Of a stretch of 64,000 nucleotides of DNA, positions 1 to 12,151 are shown in pieces (position 1 is the first letter of the stretch; each line of letters opens with the position of its first letter). A program made the translations under genes and the position numbers. Location of the stretch: assembly GCF_037975245.1 (NCBI RefSeq), contig NC_092573.1, positions 2,170,501 to 2,234,500 of the forward strand, written 5' to 3'. This DNA comes from Apostichopus japonicus (lineage: Eukaryota > Echinodermata > Holothuroidea > Aspidochirotida > Stichopodidae). The notes below the pieces were generated by a model. That model worked only from the letters and a program-made list of their open reading frames with translations. It made no database searches and was not told where the DNA came from.

Positions 1-863
1 TATAAGATGTTACATTTGCAAAGAAAATAACAGGTGTGTGTAATTTTTCCGAATTGTGCATCCATGGCATTTGGCCAAAATGTCAGATAGAAAAATGACC
101 ACACTATGTCATACACTCCTAGTCAAAGTTAAAATGTTTATTGTCGTACAGAATTAATAAAATTTTATTTATTATGTATTACAAAAATTATGCTTATACT
201 TTCAAACAAGTGTCTTGAGTACAAAGTTTCATATAGTACTTATATGGCACACATCTTAGTTAACTACCCTTACAAATAAAGCACTTGTGTTACACTGTAG
301 ATCTGTAATGTCTTCTTTTGAGGGGGGGGGGGGGGAGGTGGGAGAATCAGTTATCTGACCTTTAATTTGTGGTGTAATACATACATTTTGTAGAAGAATA
401 CATTGAGCATTTACAGAGCTCTGCATGGTCTTCATCCATATGTCTATGAGATGTTTTATGAAATGTTGTGGAGCAGTAAATTAAACACTCAATTGAACAA
501 CTTACTGTACCAACTATACTAACAATAAACATGTTCACTAATTGTAAATTGACTTAATAAGACTTTCTTGGTTCAAGTGCAAGTTTTTAAAATAATTGGT
601 TGCATTTGTTTTGTCCTGTTTTATCTTTAATTATTAATTTTTGAAGTTCTACCTATTCATTCTCTCTCCCTTTTCCCCTCAGACAGATGTTACTAAACTA
701 CATGTATGGGTCACAATGTGAGTAAATGTCAAGACTCTTGGGGGGGAAGGAGAACACTGTCCCTCTTTAATACCAAGAGATGAAAGTATTTCAGACATGG
801 ACAAATGGAACTCTTGCTATGAATAGCTAGTAATCCGTAGCAAGCCCAATTAGTAATGTGACG
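1..863. other. 5' flank of the FEM1B-like gene
   Basis: No coding exon is recognisable here. A run of G lies near 323-335 and a shorter one near 740. In the frame of the downstream gene a TAA stop occurs at 831-833, which fixes the 5' limit of that reading frame. The stretch probably contains promoter and 5' untranslated sequence, but I see no convincing TATA box. Confidence 0.5.
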
Positions 864-2774
864 ATGATGAAGTGCTCAGCACAACAACGGAGGAGGGTCT
901 TTGAAGCGGCCAGGAAAGGCAAGGTTCTTTTCTTAGGAGCATTGTTGCTGGATAAGCCAACAGAGATTGTGTCTAATCTTCTCAACACTCCACAAGAGTT
1001 CGATGAGCAGAAATGTACGCCATTAATTATCGCCACCCTCAACGGGCATGACAGTGTAGTTAAGTTACTCGTCGATCAGTTCAGAGTCGATGTCAATCAG
1101 ACAGGGAAGGTCAAATTTAGTGGATATGTCATTGAAAAGGCCAGTGCATTGTGGGTAGCAGCCGGCGCTGGTCATCTAACCATTGTCAAGGCTCTGATAT
1201 CAAGAGGGGCTGACGTCAACCAAACGACACTGACACGTTCCACACCGCTCAGAGCCGCCTGCTACGAGGGTAGAATCGACATCGTGCAATATCTCGTGGA
1301 CCATGGTGCTGACATCCACACCACTAACAAATTCCGCAACTCTTGTCTGATGATTGCCTGTTACAAGGGGCACCATAAAATAGTGAAATACCTTCTAGAA
1401 AAAGGACTTAACCCAAACCTTCAAGCTTTCTGTGGTGGAACAGCTTTACATTTTGCGGCTGAGTTTGGTCATCTAGAGATAGTGAAGGAGCTGCTAAAGT
1501 ACGCCACGCAGCATCTTCCCAACAAATACAACCTTTCTCCTCTCATGTGCGCCGCCGACAACAGCCAGGCCGAAGTGGTTGAGTATTTTCTCGACCGCAA
1601 GAACGGTATAAATGCTAGCAGGAAGGATCACATCAGTGCCCTAGAATTGCTCGGTGCGTCATACGCAAACTGCAAAGATAACTTGAACTTACAGAAGACT
1701 TACCATTACTTGTACTGGGCACTTATTCTGAGACATCTTCACTCTGACTCTGTGATAGCCAAAGATGTTTCAAATCAGAGTGAAGCTTACGAGGGTCAGA
1801 GAGAATCTCAGAACATACAGCAGCTTAACGAGAAAAAGGACGATCCGTTCAAGTTACAGATTGAGGCTCTCTTAGTTCGAGAGAGGATACTAGGATACAA
1901 AAACCCCGACCTGCTCCACCCCATCGTGTACCAGGGAGCGGTTTGTGCGGACAATATGCAGTTTAGGAGATGCATCTCCCTGTGGAAGCATGCCATGCAT
2001 ATACGACAAGAACAAGGACGGGTTATACAAAGTGACTTGCTTAGGTTTGCTCAGGTATTTTCTCAAATGCTCCATATTGGAGAAGTCATTCACTTTAAAG
2101 AAGTCTACAATGTCGTCAGAGCGGGAGTGAAGGAAGTCCACAACTCACAGTCAAAGGCGGATTCCTTAGACGAAGATGAAATGGTAACCTTTGAACTCAC
2201 TTATCATAAGTCTATTCTAACTATGCTGTATCTCATGTGCATCATCATCCACAAAAATATCCAGAAAACTGACGACGAGGAAATCATGTACAAGAAACTG
2301 GCATACCAATTCCTGGCTATGAAACCAGTCTTATCCAATGGATCCAGCCCTCTCCACCTAGCAGCTGACCAAAACACCCCCGTAGACGATTTCCACACCA
2401 ACGACGTTTGTTCGTTTCCCCACATGGCACTGGTGCAGTTGCTTTTGGAGTGTGGGGCTGACCCTAATGCAACAGATATAGATGGGAATTCCCCTCTACA
2501 TGTCATATGTAAGCATGGCAAGCCAATCAGTGACTTCATGACATTGCATGCAATCATTTATAACTTGATCAAAGCAGGTTGCCATGTCGATAGGGTTAAC
2601 CATAGCGGTGACACGGCAGAAAATGCAGCTAGCACAGGGGTAGCAGAGGTGCTTCTGAAGACGATGACACCAATCAACTTGAAATGTTTATCGGCTAGGA
2701 TAGTCCAAAAATTTGCTTTACCTTACAAGGGTAGTGTACCAAAAAGTTTGGAGGAATTCATTGACATGCACTAA
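864..2774 (+). CDS. FEM1B: FEM1B-like substrate receptor of a CUL2 E3 ubiquitin ligase
   Basis: Encodes 636 residues in one uninterrupted frame; human FEM1B has about 627. The first ATG in frame is at 864 (the upstream GTG at 858 is unlikely to be used). Ankyrin repeats fill roughly residues 15-250, with clear motifs such as ALWVAAGAGH, STPLRAACYEGR and GTALHFAAEFGH. A helical TPR-like middle contains ALELLGASYA, TYHYLYWA and LLRFAQVFSQM. Two more ankyrin repeats follow (SSPLHLAADQNTPVDDFHTN, GNSPLHVI), and the C-terminus has a VHL-box-like LKCLSARIV and SLEEFIDMH. Similarity to FEM1B exceeds that to FEM1A or FEM1C in the parts I can compare by eye. Cys190 sits where FEM1B uses Cys186 to recognise FNIP1. 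Known family role: linking C-degron substrates to Elongin B/C-CUL2-RBX1 for ubiquitination. The absence of introns could mean a single-exon gene or an intact retrocopy. An upstream 5' UTR exon is possible. Confidence 0.93.
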   Translation: MMKCSAQQRRRVFEAARKGKVLFLGALLLDKPTEIVSNLLNTPQEFDEQKCTPLIIATLNGHDSVVKLLVDQFRVDVNQTGKVKFSGYVIEKASALWVAAGAGHLTIVKALISRGADVNQTTLTRSTPLRAACYEGRIDIVQYLVDHGADIHTTNKFRNSCLMIACYKGHHKIVKYLLEKGLNPNLQAFCGGTALHFAAEFGHLEIVKELLKYATQHLPNKYNLSPLMCAADNSQAEVVEYFLDRKNGINASRKDHISALELLGASYANCKDNLNLQKTYHYLYWALILRHLHSDSVIAKDVSNQSEAYEGQRESQNIQQLNEKKDDPFKLQIEALLVRERILGYKNPDLLHPIVYQGAVCADNMQFRRCISLWKHAMHIRQEQGRVIQSDLLRFAQVFSQMLHIGEVIHFKEVYNVVRAGVKEVHNSQSKADSLDEDEMVTFELTYHKSILTMLYLMCIIIHKNIQKTDDEEIMYKKLAYQFLAMKPVLSNGSSPLHLAADQNTPVDDFHTNDVCSFPHMALVQLLLECGADPNATDIDGNSPLHVICKHGKPISDFMTLHAIIYNLIKAGCHVDRVNHSGDTAENAASTGVAEVLLKTMTPINLKCLSARIVQKFALPYKGSVPKSLEEFIDMH

Positions 2775-5700
2775 GTTCCACTACCAACATTTATGATTGC
2801 ATGTATCATTGCGTGATTTTGCCATGAAACTTAAAACGGTGTTGATTGAGATTGACATATATATGCTGTACCACAGGAAATGGGTAGAATTAGAGAAAAG
2901 GGAGGTGGGGGGGGGTGGGTGAGAGGGGGGTAGGTAAATAGTGCTGTTTATTAGAGTGTAGCCACTGCCTATGATTGTTTTCTGAACAGCTGGGAAAGGC
3001 TGTCCAGATGCATGATTCTTTAAGTTTGACCCGATGACAAAAGTGAGTCAATTGTGTACAATTATTTTGATAACATTTAAATAGTTAAGACAATTCTGAA
3101 GAAAGAGTATAATTTTTAGATCGAGGATACGATGCATGACTCACCAACATAGCTTGTCAGGAAGTGGACAATGCAGTACTCCACAAGGTGTTTTCAGATG
3201 GCACAAGTTTGGCAAGAAATGGCAAAAGAGTGATAAATTTCAATATCCTTCCAATATCTTGACCAAAAATGATTTGTAAAACATCAGCAGGTACCATGAA
3301 AATGGAAATCAATTGCTATGATTTAAACTAACTTGGGGGCATGGTAAAAGGATGAGTCACATTTTAGTAAACGATACATTTTTGCAGAAATAACTAAATA
3401 ATACACACACAGCCTTGTCACATCTGGATGAATAACACACAGTTTGGTCAAGTGGTCAATACATCTTAAAGTTAGCTACTGAGTTTGAATGAATTTTGAA
3501 TGGGGAACAGAGTATAATTGTGATTTTAATCTCTGAATGTGTTGTTATTGGTTACCTGAACAAATGCTATCTGATTAGGTAAGGTGAAGAATTCTGTCTG
3601 AAAGTGGCGATGTTCTTCTGTGACTTCAGCATCGTCAGTTAAATTTAAAACAACTATATATATATATAAACATGTCATTGTTGACATTCTACACTTTATT
3701 GTGTCACTAAAAGGAAACTTTTTGAGTTCTTCACTTTGAGGTCGGTAGAAGTCAGCAACTATCCATTCTTCTATAATAGTAAAATTGCCACAATTGATTC
3801 ATTGAGGATCTGTGCTGATATGAATTCAATGAGATCATGCCAGTAGAAAATGATCCTGCTTGAAATAGAAGTAGTCAGAATATACAGCCCATCTAATTAA
3901 TAATCCACCTATTACCTATCCACCTATTACTTATTGGTTATATACTGCCTATATACGTGGATCCCTGAGTGGCATCAGTTAAGCACTGGTCAGTAATTAC
4001 CGCTACGCATATAAATATATCCATCAATGGTACTATAATAATTACACTGTAAGAATGCAAGAGTGAAGGTATGATAAGCTTATCTATTTATTTCCTGTAT
4101 AGATATGTTGTTTATGGTGCATTAACTTTAGTATGCTACTCTGTTGTATGATAGATAATGCTCGAGGCTACACTCATTACGACATTATCTGTCAAGAACA
4201 GCCAAATTTTATACTGTAGCTGTGAAAGGTTGATTTCTCAATAAGTTCAAACCAGAAATTGAAATGTAACCAACAGACTAGTGTACATTTTACATTTTTA
4301 ATGGTCTAGTGTTTCTAACTTAATTTGGTGCCTTAAAGTTACATTTATCATCTTCTTAAAATATTGAGAAATTGGCCAGCGATATTCAACAAAAGTGGTT
4401 GCAACGAGCCTTCCGCTAACAAGATTGTGAACTGTAACCGATTGGCCGTCATATCTCAAATGTTTGGGCCTAGCTAATGCCTTTGTCACAGATTTAAGAT
4501 CCACGTCACTGAAAAAGCTTCCTACCAGTATTTAAGGGTATAAAATGAAGAATAAAGCTTGCTCTTGATCGTGCTGACACGTTTTAGTTTGGCTTCAAAC
4601 TTAATTTAAATTGATCAAAATTTTGACGAATTAAAAGGAAGTTAAAAGTCATGTCTAATCCATGGAAGTGCCAATTCCAACCATCTAGGGGTGTGCTTTT
4701 ACCCAAAACATTTTCTCCTGTTATTAGCCCATTCCAAGGAGGGGTTTGACATTTGAGTTTGCAACCCTTATCCGGGCATACATATAATTCCATCGTTTTT
4801 ACTTGATCACCGTACTGTTGTGCAACTGGAAGAGCTTTGGATAGAGTGGTCTTGGACAAAACTTTAGTAAATGTATGTAAACCCTGTGACAATAATTGCC
4901 CTTTGACCCCTCAGACTTCCTAGGCATTTAATCAATACAAGTACAGTTGGACAGAAACCGTTGAGTGCAACAATATAGTGAAAGCACACCCCTCTGCATG
5001 GAAATTGCAGTGAAGCAGTGTCATTGAACGATTGCTCCCAAAGTGAAGTGACAATCAGGTAGCATGAATGTCTTTACCAAGACTAGGTCGAAAGAGACTA
5101 CTGCAACTATGATGATAAAACTATACCCCTGTAATGGAGATCTTTCTGTTCACAGTAAAGACCCTACCCCTCTCAGATAAGTTGAGACAATGATTGGTTT
5201 ATTTTAGGATGGCTTATATTGTCTGCTATCCATGTAGTCAATGTGTTTATTAGCAGTTGTCATGTGTATGCCCGAAGACAAGTCAAAAACACGAAAATGT
5301 ACAAGAAATAAAATACTTATTACAGGTAGTTATTCAAATGTAATGTGAACAATACTCTGTGTATATTTTGTTTCATGTTTCTTTTATATTATTTTGTACT
5401 AAGTGTAAACATACAATGAAAATCATTCTTTTCTTGTTTTGTCATTTCTGATATCACTTTAATTTTGCTGTTAATGTCATTTCTTTGCCAAATCAAAGTC
5501 AGATTTTGTGAAGCTCTAGCTTTTCAAGAGTGGTTCTAAAAGTTGCAGTCTTAATCCCTAACCCTACAACCACCTGCTATTCATGTGAGACTGTAACTCG
5601 GAAACCACTTGCAATATGGAGCCAAACAGTTTTGAGGTCTGCCTTATAATATTTGCATTTAAGGAACTGGAAGCAAATTGCAAAGAATTCTCATCAAAAT

Positions 5701-6865
5701 ATAATATGGTCACCATATCATACGTACTCTTCTTTTGAAGTAGTCAATTCATGAAAAAACACAAAAACAAACAGATAAATGATTTTCATTTATTTTCTCC
5801 ACAACTGATTGGTAAGAAGTGAATGTTACAACTTGTGAAAGATTTACTCAGACTTTGAATCACATATATCAGACCCCCGTTCCACCAGTGAAGATTATCC
5901 CACCACTCCCCGGTACAAAAATAAAAAAAGTACAGAATGATGAAAAGATGGTGGTCACAAATTCTGATTTTTCCAATTTTTTTAATCCTTTAATAAACAT
6001 ACCAAATATATCCACATAGTTTTAACTTTTTAATGTATATACACATTGCACAAAGTGAAATTTTGAAAGTTTCCATGCTCACACTGATAAAGTCCATAAA
6101 ATCCCAATTATTTCCGCTCTTCAACCACATCTGTACATTAAATAGCACTAACCACTTTTGTATACTGTAGGGCAATTCCATGAAACGTGGACATAGGAGG
6201 CCCAAAACATGAAAAGGGTCACATCTAAAAGAAATAAAGAGTTTTTGTACTCTTGAAAATTTCTCACTTCTTAAGAAGAAGTTCTACAAATATTTGTTTA
6301 ACAGCACATCACCCCTGGCAACCATTGTAGCAACCATCAGACGCTGCAGAACTATATTTCCTTAAAGGCTTCAAAGAAAGACATAGTTAACCAACCCTGT
6401 ATGGCCAAAATCAATGTAAACATATGGGAGATCCACTGTTGATCATTAATCTGTTACTTTAACTAAGCAAATAACACAGACACCCTCACTCTACACAATG
6501 ACTGTTCTAATGTCATACTAAAGAATCTTTAAAGAATTTGTCTCTAAAGAGTACCTCTCAGTTTTTAATAAAGAAAGAATACAGAATCCCTGACTTGCCA
6601 CACCATCCAGACAGACTTTTCACTTCTTTAATATTTCAATTCAATATATCATAGCCTGTGGCCATCAGATATTGCACTCAGAATAATCTATTAACTATGA
6701 TGTTCCCGAAGATTCAAGAATGTTTCTGGCAGGTTGAATCAATACTACCTAGTGCAGTGTGTTAGTACCTCCTGTAGGACACATACAATACTCATCTCAT
6801 GGAGAGCCTCTTCAACTGCAGCCTCACTTCTTACAGACGCTGGTGAGCTACCAATGCTGTCACCT
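2775..6865. other. Intergenic region between the convergent FEM1B and PPCDC genes
   Basis: This 4.1-kb stretch should contain both 3' untranslated regions. There is a G-rich tract near 2900-2930 and an AATAAA near 5307 on the plus strand, too far from the stop to assign. Two moderately long minus-strand frames, 4584-4892 (102 codons) and 4298-4504 (68 codons), have mixed, non-repetitive composition but no family I recognise and no splice sites I can join with confidence. Confidence 0.4.
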
Positions 6866-9800
6866 TCATCGGCCTGTGGGGTGGTGCTCTGCAACTTCCA
6901 GGGCATCTGTGACTGCTTTCACTATTGTTTCAATCTCAGCCATAGCGCCTAGTCCTACAAAATAAACAGAAATTGATCTATGCATTAATTAGAAATCTTA
7001 GTGACTCAACCAATTAATAGATAAATCAATCAATCATCAATAAGTCACATAGCTGTAAAAGTCATGTTAACTCAGTGTAGTGTCAATGTGAATATAGACA
7101 AGGTAAGTGATGAGCCATGGTTCACAAAAGAAAACAGAAATTCAGTTTCTAATTGTCTCAGTCGTTTTGTCACGGTTTGACCAAAAACCTGCATCTCTCT
7201 GATATGCAATAAACTGGTTTGCATGGAAATTTTATCTTATTGCTCTCCAACCTGAAAATCCCCCCCCCCCAAACCTAGGAGGGTAAACGCACAACCCGTT
7301 TACTGGAGGGGATCAGATGAGTATAAGAAGGGACGGGGGAGGGAGTTGGGGGGGGGCATTGAAAATCTTACTAAATAGATCCAATGCATTATCTTTATAA
7401 AGTACTTTTGTGTGATTGGAATATTATTTACCTTCATCTCCACATGCCAGTTTTTTCTTGATGCATGGCACCTCATGGTATCCCCAGGATTTGAGAATAT
7501 TAATCTGAGATCCAGTGATAGGATGATCCCACATAAAAGTGTTCATAGCAGGACAAAACAGTAGAGGTTTATGATTATCCCAGGCCCTCATGACACAGGT
7601 CTGTAACAGATGCAAAATATCATTTAAACTTAGCCTCTGGCCCATAACAAATTACATTCAAAATAATAATAATCTGTTAACAGTGATGTTCACCTGCTTG
7701 ACCAGTCAAGTTGAGATGTAACTGATTTGACAAAATTACCAATTCCGATAGTAATTCAAAACATTTGAGGATACCCCAATAATGCATTTGAGCAATCACA
7801 ATAGCAAAATAAAAAACCCTCTTCTATCCCTCCTTTTCACCATATTTCTCCCCCTACTGAGCTATCACAGTTTAGGATCTGCTTGTAAGCCTTACCTGTA
7901 TTACAATACATTCATTTATTTGGTTTTATCAAAAGGTACACATATGGATAAGTGTACCTCAAATAGTTCGAAGGATACATATTCATGCATTGCAAAGGAA
8001 GTAATCTAAATAAAAATCTACGTGGGCTTGTCTAGTGGGTCACTCCCTGTATAACACAGTATAACCAAATAACATATATAAACAAAGCAAAAAAATACTA
8101 AGAAACAACAAACAGCATTGCTGAGAGAAGTAGAAAATATGTCAACTAATTAACTTTTAAGATAAACAATTTTTTCGTTTTCTGCTGAATGATGAAACAG
8201 TCCTACAACTTTTAATGTCATGTGGCAATGAATTCCAGAGCTAATTGGGACAAATTCTCAGAAAATTTAAGTGAGAAATGTTCTAAAATGTGACGTGCGA
8301 AGGTATTAAGCTGACATAATGTTATATCTGTGAATATCGTAATTATAGGTGACATTTGTAGGGAGTTAATTATGAACAAAGCAGTAAGCGAAGGTAGCAA
8401 AGTGAACATGACTTGTAAAGCTAATGATTTTGTGATGGGTTCAAGTACAGTAAAGTATCACAAATGTTTCAAAATGAGTAGAAAGAGGCTAAAGAATAAT
8501 TTGTCTGTGAATATCGTAATTAAAGGTGAAATTTGTAGGGAGTAAATTATGAACAAAGCAGTAAGCGAAGGTAGCAAAGTCACCAAAGTGAACATGACTT
8601 GTAAAGCTAATGATTTTGTGATGGGTTCAAGTACAGTAAAGTATCACAAATGTTTCAAAATGAGCAGAAAGAGGCTAAAGAATAATTTGTCTGTGAATAT
8701 CGTAATTAAAGGTGAAATTTGTAGGGAGTAAATTATGAACAAAGCAGTAAGCGAAGGTAGCAAAGTCACCAAAGTGAACATGACTTGTAAAGCTAATGAT
8801 TTTGTGATGGGTTCAAGTACAGTAAAGTATCACAAATGTTTCAAAATGAGCAGAAAGAGGCTAAAGAATAATTTGTCTGTGAATATCGTAATTAAAGGTG
8901 AAATTTGTAGGGAGTAAATTATGAACAAAGCAGTAAGCGAAGGTAGCAAAGTCACCAAAGTGAACATGACTTGTAAAGCTAATGAATTTGTGATGGGTTC
9001 AAGTACAAGTAAAGTATCACAAATGTTTTAAAATGAGCAGAAAGAGGCTAAAGAATAATTTATCTGGTACCACATCCCAAAATGCTTTGCAAAGTGGTCA
9101 AATCGCTATACAAGCGCAAAGATGTACAGCAGTTTTGTACACAGGAACTGTAACTGTGTTAAACCACATATTGCTGTAGAAAACAACCAGACACATGATT
9201 GATTGATTTGTTGTTGTGTGCACCCACCATGCTATATTGTTAGATTGAGTAACCACTAATATATCCAGGAAGTCTAACTTGAGTGTTTTCTCATCATTAC
9301 AGTAGTTCATGTCTACCAAAGTAAATAGGAACGGTTATACTGTAATAATTTATACAAGACAAACTTCAAACTCTTTAAAACTGCTACACAAAATGTGAAC
9401 ACTAAGTTATTCCCTGACAGCTACTTAGGTCTTCTCTTCTACAGTAGCCTGCCAGGCTCCTGTTCTTGAGGCTGAAGCAGTATCCTCACACAGGGAATGT
9501 CACAACTTACTTAACAAAGACAACATTGCCAGACGTCTCAATCGGGAAAGAGTTTCCATTCAGATTGGGTATGTGAGACTACAAACAGAAACTTGATTCA
9601 ACTACTTAATGCTTCTCTTCAACGGTAGCCTGCCCAGCTCCTGTTCTTGCGGCTGAAGCAGTATCCTCACACAGGGAATGTCACAAGTTTAACAACGACA
9701 ACATTGCCAGACGTCTCAATCAGGAAAGAGTTTCCGTTCAGATTGGGTATTAGAGACTACAAACAGAAACTTGATTCAACTACTCAATGCTTCTCTTCAA

Positions 9801-12151
9801 CGGTAGCCTGCCCAGCTCCTGTTCTTGAGGCTGAAGCAGTATCCTCACACAGGGAATGTCACAAGTTTAACAACGACAACATTGCCAGACGTCTCAATCA
9901 GGAAAGAGTTTCCGTTCAGATTGGGTCTGAGAGACTACAAACAGAAACTTGATTCAACTACTTAATGCTTCTCTTCAACGGTAGCCTGCCTGGCTCCTGT
10001 TCTTGAGGCTGAGGCGGTATCCTCACATTAAAATTAAAAACAGAAAGTTGATTCAGCTTTTTCAAGTCTTACCAAGAGATTATCACAAATTCCACCGGCA
10101 GATTTAGCCAACGTGTTGGCATCCATTGGAGCGACCACCATCACATCTGCCAACCGCCTCAGTTCTATATGTAAGACAGGATCGGACATCTTCTGCCATA
10201 TCTAAACAAATAAATGGGTATGTGGAAGGTTAGGGGATGATAAATAGGCACAGTTGTACTGGAAGGTTTAAATAGATAGACATACTGTACCCTACAACAT
10301 GCACAGACATCGGTGTCACACTAAATATTATCAACATAGTTTTCAGCAGCATAGTAAGTTCCATGTAGTGACAATTCTTCCAAGATTGGCTACAATGTTA
10401 TGATATGCAGTCTTTCTCAAATCACATACATACTTTCTTTACTTTTAGCCTAGGCATTATATTGAGAACATATATTTGAAGCCCACTCACCTCCCACTCA
10501 GAATCATCCGTAAAGAGAGGTACACCTTCTGGTAAGTCTTCAGGACTGAAAAATCTGAGTGAATTGGTAGAAGCGACAACTGCCACGGCCAGCTGTGAGA
10601 AGATATCATAGACAGGCATTACGTCGTTTGGTTTGTCGATAACGTATTCAACAGTACACTAGCTACCTTTCAGATCCACTCATTCCATGTTCACCCATGT
10701 AATTTGTGTACTAATATGTGTGAACATTAATGGATAAATTTAGGCACACAAATTTATTTTGATTTGTTTTAGACCATTTCAAACACAGAACTGTCTCTGG
10801 GTTGAATTTCTATAACACAAGTATTTCAGTTTTAAGGAATGTTTCTTTAAATACATCTGAGGTTCATCAATTAACATGACCAGACTATTTAGTCTAATAC
10901 ACAGACTATTAGGTCAGTCACTCAGAAACACAATCGGTAAACGTATGGCTCTTATATGGCCTCCTATGACATATTTCCGATACTCTTAGGACATGGGCAA
11001 ATAATATTGAATGTCATCCATGGTTACTCAGATGATATTTTTATCAAGTTGAAGGTACATTTTTTGGGTTGGGTCATTAAGGATTAATAAACTAATGAAT
11101 TAACATCAACATTTATGTCTGCCCTGAGGAGAAGTCCTTTTTCTTCATGAAAAACAGTAATTACATTTTTATTGAAGGCAATTATTTTAGGATGCTGGAC
11201 AGCCACATGTGGGGAAAGCCAGATGGCTTGAAACTTACACTTCACATCAGTTGGCTATCTTGTTTGACAGTTTAGTTCTTTTTTGATTTTGTAACATTTT
11301 AAAGACCAGTTAAGTTTGGAAAACTGCAGACTTTTCCTACATGAGAAACCCAGCTTACTTAAGCCAGCTTGGGCTCAAGAAAAGACTCAAAGATGTTAGG
11401 ATGCTTCTCATGCTAATACTTTTATCCACTTGACTAGTACTGGTTGGCGTCCTTTAAGAATGTTAAGTCCACCTACCCCCTTTAACATACACTAGGGCAA
11501 ACATTAAGTACATCTCTTGCAAAACTGTTGCATGAATATCATTATGGACATTAATGTATGTAGCAATAATTTAATATTAACATCCTCCAGCCACACATGC
11601 ACTCATGGTTTGTCACCCTCTGCGTTATATCCTAAAGTGGATGTTGCCGAGTACCAACGTAGAAGTAGAATTGGGCAATATCACTTTCTCGAAGTTAGGT
11701 ATAGCCATACAGACTTGTTCTGACTCGACGTAAGTGTTTATTTTAAACACAGGTAATTGATGTCCCTTAAAGAGTTCGTCTACAACTCTGGTCGAGTTGG
11801 TCGACCATAAATTACTAGCATTCGAATGCTAGTAATTTATACATAACATTGAAAACATCCGGCACACCAGTTGTGAATAATGCATCTATATATTTAAATT
11901 GAAGGTGCATGGGGGAAAATGGAGGCAATTAACAAGCATGAGAATATTCCAAGATTCATTTCAGAGGCAGTGATTTTACAGCTGAAGGATATCAAGCACT
12001 TTCTATCTTTCATACATGTACATAAACTCACATCAGCTGACTGTAAGAGACAGGCTAGTCCAGGCACTTTAATAGACGCGACACTGCCAGAACAGCCAAG
12101 GACCACTGTCTTTTTTGATGTTTTATGTAACTTTGACAAATCTGCTGACAT
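6866..12151 (-). CDS. PPCDC: Phosphopantothenoylcysteine decarboxylase, five exons
   Basis: Flavoprotein of coenzyme A synthesis that decarboxylates 4'-phosphopantothenoylcysteine to 4'-phosphopantetheine in the cytosol. Exons on the minus strand: 12032-12151, 10491-10592, 10073-10201, 7432-7600 and 6866-6954. All junctions have GT/AG, and phases are 0, 0, 0 and 1. The joined product is 202 residues against 204 in human PPCDC. Seen motifs: GCSGSVASIK (flavin-binding N-terminus), DPVLHIELRR with the expected active-site His85, APMDANTLAK, GGICDNLLTCVMRAWD, the PAMNTFMW substrate motif (Asn137, Met140), and CGDEGLGAMAE with the catalytic Cys170. The start is the ATG at 12149-12151, which gives the family length; an in-frame ATG at 12200-12202 would add 17 residues after a possible splice acceptor. 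Introns are 1439, 289, 2472 and 477 bp; the largest holds two tandem repeat arrays. The gene converges on FEM1B. All active-site residues are present, so it should be functional. Confidence 0.95.
8326..9064. repeat. Tandem array with a 186-bp unit, about four copies
   Basis: The unit begins near GTGAATATCGTAATT and repeats every 186 bp; the first copy lacks about 9 bp and the last is partial. Middle copies are almost identical, differing by single bases, so amplification is recent or homogenised. The array lies inside the 2.5-kb third intron of PPCDC. Short open frames through the units are a consequence of the repeat, not a gene. Confidence 0.9.
9429..10030. repeat. Tandem array with a ~178-bp unit, about 3.4 copies
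   Basis: Units start with CTTCTCTTCAACGGTAGCC at about 9612, 9790 and 9968, with an earlier diverged copy at 9430. Spacing is 178-182 bp and divergence is only a few bases per unit. It sits in the same PPCDC intron as the 186-bp array but is unrelated to it, and ends about 40 bp before exon 3. Confidence 0.88.
11807..11840. repeat. Perfect 34-bp palindrome in PPCDC intron 1
   Basis: Two 17-bp arms meet without a spacer at TTC/GAA (centre between 11823 and 11824). The left half reads ATAAATTACTAGCATTC and the right half is its exact reverse complement. The first flanking bases do not pair. It is AT-rich and could extrude as a cruciform; no function is implied by its intronic position. Confidence 0.9.
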
